Origin: Nodosilinea sp. P-1105
GTDB taxonomy: Bacteria; Cyanobacteriota; Cyanobacteriia; Phormidesmidales; Phormidesmidaceae
Assembly: GCF_012911975.1 (NCBI RefSeq)
Contig: NZ_SMDQ01000009.1
Span: 62,001 to 126,000, forward strand
Direction of reading: 5' to 3'
DNA length: 64,000 bases
Below the pieces are notes generated by a model. It had not been told where the DNA came from. It did not search any database and saw only the letters and a program-made list of their open reading frames with translations. Made by a program: the position numbers and the translations under genes. This document shows positions 36,204-43,127 of this stretch, one piece after another. Every line of letters begins with the position of its first letter. Position 1 is the stretch's first letter.

Positions 36204-36474
36204 GAGTGTTTTCCAAAAAAGAATCGGGGTTGCCCAATCGGCACTGGAATCGGGGTCTGGCTCTGAGCAGTGCAGGGAGAGCGCGCAGCGATTTCTCCTA
36301 AGTAAAAGGGCTAGAGCCAAGCCGCAATACCTATCACAGCAGGCTTCGCTGAAACTTGAATCGGGCAGGGGTTCAGTTTGTTAATTGGCTGCACGGCAAG
36401 TATGTAATCATGCCGTTTATTCAATGCTTGCAGCGGAGTTCTACCGTCATACCCTCATTCAATAGCGCCCAACC

Positions 36475-37212
36475 ATGAAAGTGTGTGCCGCTCAACTTCG
36501 ACCAGCCGCAGGCAATTTCGCAACGAACGTTGCTAAGCATCTTCAGCTCATCGAGCTGGCCGTTGCCCAGCAGGCAGATTTAGTTTTCTTTCCTGAGCTT
36601 TCGCTCACGGGCTTTGAACCACGGCTCGCGAGCTCACTGGCTATCGGTACGGCTGATCCCCGACTCGACATGTTCCAGGAGTGCAGCGACAGAGATAACC
36701 TACTCATAGGGGTCGGCATGCCTGTCACCACGGTTGCTGGCGTGCATATCGGGATGTTCTGGTTCGCACCTGGCGTAGCTCGTCGCATGTACGCCAAGCA
36801 ACAACTACATATCGACGAACATCCTTACTTTGTGCCCGGCGCTGAGCAGCTTGTGTTAGAGAGTGGCGGCCACAAGCTCGTCCCTGCCATTTGCTACGAG
36901 TCGCTTCAGATGGATCATGCCGACAGCGCGGCCGCATTGTCTGCCGAGATCTATCTAGCCAGTGTTGCCAAACCGGCTGGTGGTCTTGCCAAGGCAATGG
37001 TGCACTATCCCGCCGTCGCACGCAAACACAATATATTTGTGATCATGGCGAACTGTATCGGGCCGAGCGATGGCTTTGTCGGCGTTGGTCAGTCGGCCGC
37101 TTGGAATGCTTGTGGAGAGCTGCTTGCACAGCTGGACGCGGAGTCAGAGGGCGTGGTGCTGCTAGACATTGCTAGCGGCAGAGCTAGCGTACATGAACTC
37201 ATCAGCATATGA
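36475..37212 (+). CDS. Nitrilase-superfamily carbon-nitrogen hydrolase
   Basis: This amidase-like enzyme hydrolyses a C-N bond with a Glu-Lys-Cys triad. All three are visible in 245 residues: Glu in FFPELSLTG (about 42), Lys in MYAKQQLHIDEHPYF (about 109), and Cys in AICYESLQMD (about 142). The family's substrate cannot be read. Its sequence lacks HIP1 octamers, and an attC-like hairpin lies 8 bases after the stop, which together suggest acquisition as a mobile cassette. It precedes the AtzG/AtzE pair, so a joint nitrogen-scavenging role is possible. Confidence 0.88.
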   Translation: MKVCAAQLRPAAGNFATNVAKHLQLIELAVAQQADLVFFPELSLTGFEPRLASSLAIGTADPRLDMFQECSDRDNLLIGVGMPVTTVAGVHIGMFWFAPGVARRMYAKQQLHIDEHPYFVPGAEQLVLESGGHKLVPAICYESLQMDHADSAAALSAEIYLASVAKPAGGLAKAMVHYPAVARKHNIFVIMANCIGPSDGFVGVGQSAAWNACGELLAQLDAESEGVVLLDIASGRASVHELISI

Positions 37213-37220
37213 AAAAGCTT

Positions 37221-37271
37221 GCGCTCCAACCGACGCCGCAAAGCGACGCGGCTGAGCTGGGTGGGTTAACC
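37221..37271 (+). repeat. attC-like (integron cassette) sequence, degenerate
   Basis: Directly after the nitrilase stop lie GCTC (37223-37226) and GAGC (37254-37257) around an inner GCCGC/GCGGC stem with an 8-base loop, then GGGTTAACC. The layout and wording (GCGCTCCAACCGACGCC...GGCTGAGCTGGG) recall proteobacterial attC sites. The outer core sites RYYYAAC and GTTRRRY are not intact. This is a likeness from memory, not an alignment. Confidence 0.35.
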
Positions 37272-37313
37272 ATGATTCAATATTGTTATTGCCCTTAGTG
37301 TTTTTAGACGTCA

Positions 37314-37535
37314 ATGCCTGCTCCCCCCGCTGCTCATGGAGAATCTCCTGGGCTCCCTCCCTCTGACACGGCCGCTTATGTGGCAGCCATGGCTACCATG
37401 CTAGATCTTCCTGTTCCTGCCAGTCTTCAGGCTGGGGTGGTGGCTAATCTAGAGCATATCCGCGCGATCGCCCAGCCTGTGATCACCTTTGCGCTACCCG
37501 ACACCATCGAAAGTGCCGCAACCTTCGAGCCGTAA
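37314..37535 (+). CDS. atzG: AtzG-like small subunit (DUF4089)
   Basis: AtzG is a small partner that stabilises the AtzE amidase of the cyanuric-acid/biuret pathway. The 73 residues include AYVAAMATMLDLPVPASLQAGVVANLEHIRAIAQPVITFAL, the single family motif. It lies immediately before the amidase gene, the usual order. In cyanobacteria the natural substrate is unknown; urea-related ureides are likely. Confidence 0.85.
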   Translation: MPAPPAAHGESPGLPPSDTAAYVAAMATMLDLPVPASLQAGVVANLEHIRAIAQPVITFALPDTIESAATFEP

Positions 37536-37563
37536 CCCCAGTGCCTGGGTGCAGTCTATAGAA

Positions 37564-38976
37564 ATGACCCAGACCATCCCCGACCAAGCTTCTGCTATGA
37601 CCCCACCCCAAAATGCCCTGGCCCTGGTTGCCGCTGTTAAACAGGGACACCTGTCGGCCCTAGCAGTGGTTGAAGCGACCCTGACCACCCTGCAAACGCA
37701 AAATCCTGCCCTTAACTGCTTTACAGCGATCACCGCCGATCGCGCCAGGCAGCAGGCCCAAGCGATCGATCAGGCGATCGCCGCTGGCCAAGACCCCGGT
37801 CCCTTAGCTGGCGTCCCCTTTGCAGTCAAAAATCTGTTTGATATTCAGGGAATAACCACCCTAGCGGGGGCCAAACTGAACCAGGGCAATCCCCCAGCGA
37901 GCCAAGATGCTACCGCGATCGCTCGTTTGACTGGGGCCGGGGCCATTCTGGTGGGGGCGCTAAACATGGACGAGTACGCCTACGGCTTTGTCACCATCAA
38001 CCACCACTTTGGCACCACCCCCAACCCCCACGATCCCCGCCGGATGGCGGGCGGGTCGTCCGGCGGGTCGGCGGCGGCGGTAGCCGCCGGGTTGGTACCC
38101 GTTACCCTGGGGTCCGACACCAATGGGTCCATTCGAGTACCAGCGTCCCTCTGTGGAGTATATGGCCTAAAGCCCACCTACGGACGACTATCCAGGGCTG
38201 GGGCCTACCTGTTTGCCAGCAGCCTTGACCACGTGGGGCCGTTCGGTCGGTCGGTGACCGATGTGGCGGCGGTCTATGACGCTCTGCAGGGGCCAGACCC
38301 GGCCGATCCCGTATGTACCCAACGGTCCCCAGAACCCGTTACTCCAGCCTTAAATCAGGGCATTCAGGGTTTGCGCTTGGCCCGCTTGGGCGGACATTTC
38401 GATCGCGGCATGGAGCCCGGGGTGCGCACAGTCGTTGATGACGTAGCCCAGGCCCTAGGGGTTACAGCCCAGGTAGACTTTCCCGAAACCCACCGGGCCA
38501 GAGCCGCCGCTTACCTGATCACCGCCTGCGAAGGCAGCCAACTGCACCTGGACCGCCTGCGTCACCACCCCATGGATTTTGACCCCGCCACCCGCGATCG
38601 CTTTTTAGCCGGAACCATGCTCCCGGCTGCCTGGTATGTGCAGGCCCAGCGGTTAAGACGCTGGTACCGCGATCGCGTTCGAGACATCCTGCAGTCCTAC
38701 GATGTACTGTTGGCCCCCACGACCCCCTGCGTCGCCCCACCCTTAGACCAAACCACGCTGACTATCGATGGCGACACCTTTCCCCTGCGCCCCCACCTGG
38801 GGTTTTATACCCAGCCCCTCTCGTTTATCGGCCTGCCGGTGCTGTCGGTGCCGATCCACCGCCCTGGCCAGTTGCCCGTCGGGGTTCAATTGGTGGCTGC
38901 GCCATATCAGGAGGTCAAGCTGTTTCAGGTGGCCGCCTGGTTAGAACAGCAAAGCCTAGTGCAGCGTCAAGACTAA
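37564..38976 (+). CDS. atzE: AtzE-type amidase
   Basis: This amidase-signature enzyme (GatA-like) hydrolyses 1-carboxybiuret or a related compound. In 470 residues the Ser-cisSer-Lys triad is present: Lys in FAVKNLFD, cis-Ser in AGGSSGGSAAA, Ser in GSDTNGSIRVPAS. The ATG at 37564 avoids overlap with atzG; an ATG at 37597 is also possible. The last codons and the stop come from a MITE whose left TA lies at 38957-38958, so the native C-terminus has been replaced by a few residues (VQRQD). Confidence 0.9.
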   Translation: MTQTIPDQASAMTPPQNALALVAAVKQGHLSALAVVEATLTTLQTQNPALNCFTAITADRARQQAQAIDQAIAAGQDPGPLAGVPFAVKNLFDIQGITTLAGAKLNQGNPPASQDATAIARLTGAGAILVGALNMDEYAYGFVTINHHFGTTPNPHDPRRMAGGSSGGSAAAVAAGLVPVTLGSDTNGSIRVPASLCGVYGLKPTYGRLSRAGAYLFASSLDHVGPFGRSVTDVAAVYDALQGPDPADPVCTQRSPEPVTPALNQGIQGLRLARLGGHFDRGMEPGVRTVVDDVAQALGVTAQVDFPETHRARAAAYLITACEGSQLHLDRLRHHPMDFDPATRDRFLAGTMLPAAWYVQAQRLRRWYRDRVRDILQSYDVLLAPTTPCVAPPLDQTTLTIDGDTFPLRPHLGFYTQPLSFIGLPVLSVPIHRPGQLPVGVQLVAAPYQEVKLFQVAAWLEQQSLVQRQD

Positions 38977-39089
38977 AAATTAGGGTCCCGTAGGTTGGGT
39001 GAAACGCAGTGAAACCCAACAGCAGTCAGCCTTGTTGGGTTCTGCTGACGCGCCACCCAACCTACAAATTTAGAATTGACAGACCACTA
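38957..39089. mobile_element. MITE copy 3, overlapping the atzE 3' end
   Basis: The 133-bp element has TA at 38957-38958 and 39088-39089. The left end reads GTGCAGCGTCAAGACTAAAA and the right end, reverse-complemented, reads GTGGTCTGTCAATTCTAAAT. The interior is another common cyanobacterial palindrome (GTAGGTTGGGTGAAACGCAG... with its inverse ending CCCAACCTAC). It provides the atzE stop codon. Confidence 0.75.
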
Positions 39090-39116
39090 GTAGGGGGTGT
39101 CGCTTGCCCGTCAGCC

Positions 39117-39180
39117 TAGAGCAGGGTCAAGTCTTGAATTGAGAATTAACAGGTGTAGAGATTTGATAGCGTCAGGGATA
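39117..39180. mobile_element. MITE fragment, left end only
   Basis: TAGAGCAGGGTCAAGTCTTGA and the following GTAGAGATTTGATAGCGTCA match the left part of copy 2 (TAGTGCAGCGTCAAGTCTTGA and ATAGAGATTTAGTGGCATCA). No right end follows before the Uma2 gene. It lies 27 bases from copy 3. Confidence 0.6.
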
Positions 39181-39212
39181 CAATCGCACTATGGCGTCAG
39201 GAGAATCGTTCG

Positions 39213-39869
39213 ATGACTACGCTTAATCTGGTCACCCTACCAATCACCACCATCGAGCTATCCCCAGGCAGCCACCTATTGATTAACGATGTCACCTGGA
39301 CACAATATGAAGCCCTGCTGGCTCATCGGGGTGATCATCGCCGTCTACCTCGAATTCACTACTGGAATCGCACGCTGGATATTATGGCCCCCCTTCCCGA
39401 ACATGAAAGGGTAATTGTCGTGATCGCTGACGTGGTCAAAATCATTTTGCGACTGCAGCAACGGCCTTGGGAGTCCCTACGCTCCACTACCTTCAAGCGG
39501 CTTAATCTAGCGGGTGTGGAGCCGGATGACTGTTTTTACATCCAAAATCAGCAGGCGATTATCGGTAAAGACCGCATTGATCTGGCTGTAGATCCGCCGC
39601 CAGATCTGGCGATTGAAAGTGATGTCACCTCTAAAACTAAAACCGAGGCGTATCAGGCTATTGGTGTTCCCGAGCTATGGATTTACGACACCGGCAAGTT
39701 GACGATATATCAGTTGCAAGCCGGTGATTATCAGGACGTGGATACTAGCCCCACTTTTCCGACCCTACCGATCAAGGATCTGATTCCTCAGGTATTGCAA
39801 CGGGCAAAAACCATTGGTAGTAGCCAGGCCCTGATGGAATGTGAACAGGCTGTGCGCAGCCAAATATAG
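39213..39869 (+). CDS. Uma2 family PD-(D/E)XK protein, full length
   Basis: Uma2 proteins share a nuclease fold, are very numerous in cyanobacteria and have no established function. The 218-residue product has RRLPRIHYWNRTLDIMAPLPEHE, the core PPPDLAIESDVTSKTKTEAYQAIGVPELWIYD (acidic and Ser/Lys active-site positions), and a helical tail. It stands alone between the MITE cluster and ppk2. Confidence 0.9.
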   Translation: MTTLNLVTLPITTIELSPGSHLLINDVTWTQYEALLAHRGDHRRLPRIHYWNRTLDIMAPLPEHERVIVVIADVVKIILRLQQRPWESLRSTTFKRLNLAGVEPDDCFYIQNQQAIIGKDRIDLAVDPPPDLAIESDVTSKTKTEAYQAIGVPELWIYDTGKLTIYQLQAGDYQDVDTSPTFPTLPIKDLIPQVLQRAKTIGSSQALMECEQAVRSQI

Positions 39870-39914
39870 CGATGGCCATGGCGTTTAGGACATTACTCCT
39901 GTCACAGCTGGAAA

Positions 39915-40808
39915 CTACTTGGCTTCCTTTTCTAGCATGACTTTCGCCTCTTGCAGGCGCTCCAGATGGTTGTCTTCCAACTCAGGATAGGCCAGGTCGA
40001 GAGACTGGAGCTTCTGGTAAATGAAGCTAGCCACCGCCAACCGAGTGAACCACTTGTGGTCAGCCGGAATCACATGCCAAGGGGCCCAGTCAGTGCTGGT
40101 GTGGGTGATGGCAGCTTCGTAGGCGGCCCGGTAGTCGTCCCAGTAGCGGCGTTCTTTGGCGTCAGCGACAGAAAACTTCCAGTTTTTGTCTGGGCGATTA
40201 ATCCGCTTCAAAAAGCGCTGCCGCTGTTCTTCTTTGGACACATTCAAAAAGAACTTCAGGACCACAATGCCGTTGTTGACCAGGTACTCTTCGAAGTTGT
40301 TGATTTCCTCAAACCGTTGCTGCCAAATGTGGGGACCGCGGACAGTGTCCGGCAATTGCTGGTTATTTAAGATCTCGGGGTGGACCCGCACAATCAGCAC
40401 CTCTTCGTAGTACGAGCGGTTGAAGATACCGATATTGCCCCGACGAGGTAAGGCTTTGCTGGATCGCCACAGGTAGTCGTGATCCAGTTCTTCCTCAGAG
40501 GGTTGCTTAAAGCTAACCACCTGGCATCCCTGGGGATTAACCCCCGACATCACATGCTTGATGGTGCTGTCTTTACCGGCAGCGTCCATGGCCTGGAAGA
40601 TCAACAGTAGGGCATAGGTATTTTGGGCGTAAAGCACATCCTGGTATTTGGCCAGTTGTTCAATACCGTCCTGCAGAAAGTCTTTAGCCTCTTTTTTCTT
40701 AAACCCTCCGGTAAAGCCAGGATCAAACTCCTTCAGCTTCACTGGGTGACCAGGTTTGACCACCATCGAGTCTGGGTTTAAGGCGTCTAGGAAAGACTTG
40801 GATTCCAT
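39915..40808 (-). CDS. ppk2: Polyphosphate kinase 2 family protein
   Basis: PPK2 enzymes use polyphosphate to phosphorylate AMP or ADP. The 297 residues have Walker A FQAMDAAGKDSTIKHVMSG, the lid and Walker B region FNRSYYEEVLIVRVHP, VLKFFLNVSKEEQRQRFLKR, and WDDYRAAYEAAITHT. It is most like class III (AMP and ADP) by these motifs, though that is a judgement. The other polyphosphate enzyme, ppk1, is also in this window. Confidence 0.93.
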   Translation of the reverse strand: MESKSFLDALNPDSMVVKPGHPVKLKEFDPGFTGGFKKKEAKDFLQDGIEQLAKYQDVLYAQNTYALLLIFQAMDAAGKDSTIKHVMSGVNPQGCQVVSFKQPSEEELDHDYLWRSSKALPRRGNIGIFNRSYYEEVLIVRVHPEILNNQQLPDTVRGPHIWQQRFEEINNFEEYLVNNGIVVLKFFLNVSKEEQRQRFLKRINRPDKNWKFSVADAKERRYWDDYRAAYEAAITHTSTDWAPWHVIPADHKWFTRLAVASFIYQKLQSLDLAYPELEDNHLERLQEAKVMLEKEAK

Positions 40809-40899
40809 AGCAAATAGAGATTAGCAACATGGTAAGGCGGTTAGGTCTATAGTAATGTCCAAGGCGGAACAGGCGACTCTACACACAGGGTGATCGTTG

Positions 40900-42558
40900 A
40901 TGACAGGGGCAGAGCAACAGATGGGCAGGGTATACATCGTGGGGGCTGGACCGGGCCGCCTCGATTACCTGACGCTGCGAGGCTATGGCCTGTTACAACA
41001 GGCGCAGTGTCTAGTGCACGATGCCCTGGTCGATCCCAATGTGCTCACCCTACTCTCTCCCCACTGCGAAACCATTGACGTCGGCAAGCGGGGCGGGCGA
41101 CCCAGCCCGGCCCAGGGGGATATCGACCAGTTGCTGGTCAACCTCTGCCGCCAGGGACGGCAGGTGGTGCGGTTGAAAAGTGGTGATCCGTTTATCTTTG
41201 GCCGTACCGCCTCAGAGGTGCAGGCTTTGAAGGCAGCCCACTGTCCCTTTGAAGTGGTGCCAGGGGTTTCCTCGGCCCTGGCCGCCCCGCTGTTGGCGGG
41301 GATCCCGCTGACGGACCCGGTCTGGAGCCACGGATTTGGGGTGGTCACAGCCCATAACCCAGATCTGCTGGACTGGCCCTCCCTGGCGCGACTGCATACC
41401 CTGGTGATTTTGATGGGTAGCCGCCACCTGGAGGAAATTGTGCGCCGCTTGCAGCACAATGGCTGTCGGGGCGATATGCCGGTGGCGATTATTCGCTGGG
41501 GCGGCCACGACCAGCAGCAGGTGTGGGAAGGCACGTTGCTCAGCATTCGCCAGGTAGTGAAGGGGCAATCCCTGTCCCCCTGTGTGATGGTATTTGGCGA
41601 GGTGGTACGCCTACGTCCCTACCTGATGCCCGACCTCCCCACTCTTCCATCCCTGGAGGGCGGACACACAGGTACCGCCCCTACCGTTGCCTTTCCCCCC
41701 CCATCCCCCCATCCCCCCATCCCCCCATCTCCAGAGGGCGGACACACGGGGACCGTCCCTACCGCCCCACCCCTGACCGGCAAAACCATCCTGATCACCC
41801 GCTCCGCTGGCCAGTCCAGTTCCTTCACCGACCTGCTCACGGCCCGAGGGGCCAGGGTGGTTGAGATGCCAGCCCTGGAAATTCGCCCCCCCTCTAGTTG
41901 GGACTCGGTGGATCGGGCGATCGCGGCGCTCTCCAGCTTTCAGTGGCTCATCATCACCTCGGCCAATGCTGTTAACTTTTTCCTCCAGCGTCTGTGGGAC
42001 CAGGGCCATGATCTGCGGGCCTTGGGGGGGCTAAAGATTGCGGTAGTGGGTCAGAAAACCGCCGCCGTACTGCAGCAATGGCGGTTGAGCCCTGATTTTA
42101 TTCCCCCCGACTTTGTGGCCGACTCGCTGGTGGAAACCTTCCCCGAGTCGGTAGCCGGACAGCGGATTTTGTTTCCCCGGGTGGAAAGCGGTGGGCGAGA
42201 GGTGCTGGTGCAGTCGTTTTCCGTCGCTGGGGCTGAGGTAGTGGAGGTGGCGGCCTATGAGTCGGGCTGTCCGTTAAGGCCAGAAGCCAGCGCGATCGAC
42301 GCTTTGCGCGATCGCCAGGTGGACGTTATCACCTTTGCCAGTTCAAAAACCGTAGGGCACACTAGCCAACTACTGGAGCAGGGGCTAGGCCCTAACTGGC
42401 GACAGTGGCTAGCAGGGGTAGCGGTGGCTTCCATTGGCCCGAAAACCTCGCACACCTGCCGAGAACAACTCGGGCGAGTGGATATTGAGCCAGCAACCTA
42501 TACCCTAGATGCGCTTACGGAGGCGATCGCCGCATGGGCCAGCGGATCATCGGACTAA
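40900..42558 (+). CDS. cobA-hemD: Uroporphyrinogen-III C-methyltransferase / uroporphyrinogen-III synthase fusion
   Basis: The first half, CobA/SUMT (about 8-245), starts VYIVGAGPGRLDYLTLRG and has DALVDPNVL and VKSGDPFIFGRTASEVQAL; it methylates uroporphyrinogen III for sirohaem or cobalamin. The second half, HemD (from about 295, TGKTILITRSAGQSS), cyclises hydroxymethylbilane. The 40-residue linker is a translated repeat: EGGHTGT twice with a Pro run. The ATG at 40900 was preferred to the TTG one codon earlier. Its end overlaps coaE by 25 bases. Confidence 0.93.
   Translation: MTGAEQQMGRVYIVGAGPGRLDYLTLRGYGLLQQAQCLVHDALVDPNVLTLLSPHCETIDVGKRGGRPSPAQGDIDQLLVNLCRQGRQVVRLKSGDPFIFGRTASEVQALKAAHCPFEVVPGVSSALAAPLLAGIPLTDPVWSHGFGVVTAHNPDLLDWPSLARLHTLVILMGSRHLEEIVRRLQHNGCRGDMPVAIIRWGGHDQQQVWEGTLLSIRQVVKGQSLSPCVMVFGEVVRLRPYLMPDLPTLPSLEGGHTGTAPTVAFPPPSPHPPIPPSPEGGHTGTVPTAPPLTGKTILITRSAGQSSSFTDLLTARGARVVEMPALEIRPPSSWDSVDRAIAALSSFQWLIITSANAVNFFLQRLWDQGHDLRALGGLKIAVVGQKTAAVLQQWRLSPDFIPPDFVADSLVETFPESVAGQRILFPRVESGGREVLVQSFSVAGAEVVEVAAYESGCPLRPEASAIDALRDRQVDVITFASSKTVGHTSQLLEQGLGPNWRQWLAGVAVASIGPKTSHTCREQLGRVDIEPATYTLDALTEAIAAWASGSSD
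41657..41762. repeat. Interspersed repeat inside the cobA-hemD linker
   Basis: GAGGGCGGACACACAGG and GAGGGCGGACACACGGG are near-identical direct copies about 80 bases apart, each followed by a CCGCCCC or CCGTCCC arm. Between them CCCCCCAT is repeated about four times (about 41695-41730). All three kinds are typical of cyanobacterial intergenic repeats, yet they keep the reading frame. Confidence 0.65.
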
Positions 42559-43127
42559 CCGGCGGCATCGCCACAGGCAAATCCACCGTGGCTGACTATT
42601 TGCAAACCACCCACCAGCTACCGGTGCTGGATGCCGATATCTATGCCCGCCAGGCGGTGTCACCAGGGTCGTCGGTGCTGGAGGCGATTCAAGCCCGCTA
42701 CGGGGTGGCCATGGTGACCCCAGATGGCCACCTCAATCGGTCCCGGTTAGGGGATCTTGTCTTTAACGATCCCACCGAAAAGACCTGGCTAGAGCAGCAG
42801 ATTCATCCGCTGGTGCGCCAGAGCTTTACCATTGCTATGGCGGCATTGGCCGCAGAGCCAGTGGTGGTGCAAGTGATCCCACTGCTATTTGAAGCAGAAT
42901 TGACCGACCAGGTGACCGAGATTTGGGTGGTGACTTGTCCCCCAGAGCAGCAGCAGCAGCGGCTGATGGCCCGCAATCACCTTACCCCAGCCCAAGCAAC
43001 CGCCCGCATTCAAAGCCAAATGCCCCTGGACCAAAAAGCCGCCCGGGCCGATGTGGTGCTCGACAATGCCACTGATTTAGCGTCCCTTTTCCGTCAGGTG
43101 GATCAGGCGTTGCAACGCCGCCCCTAA
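42534..43127 (+). CDS. coaE: Dephospho-CoA kinase
   Basis: CoaE phosphorylates dephospho-CoA in the last step of CoA synthesis. The 197 residues have P-loop GLTGGIATGKSTVADYL at the start, LDADIYARQAV, EQQIHPLVRQ, VVQVIPLLFEAEL and MPLDQKAARADVVLDN. It starts inside the end of cobA-hemD (25-base overlap) and its last 51 bases overlap the antiparallel methylase-like gene. Confidence 0.95.
   Translation: MGQRIIGLTGGIATGKSTVADYLQTTHQLPVLDADIYARQAVSPGSSVLEAIQARYGVAMVTPDGHLNRSRLGDLVFNDPTEKTWLEQQIHPLVRQSFTIAMAALAAEPVVVQVIPLLFEAELTDQVTEIWVVTCPPEQQQQRLMARNHLTPAQATARIQSQMPLDQKAARADVVLDNATDLASLFRQVDQALQRRP

Noticed and set aside
36202-36384. Short plus-strand frame before the nitrilase gene
   Set aside because: It lies across the signal-peptide start of the opposite-strand secreted protein and shows no conserved features.
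41695-41730. CRISPR-like spacing in the CCCCCCAT repeats
   Set aside because: The units are 8 bases in direct tandem without spacers. No CRISPR array or cas gene was seen in the window.
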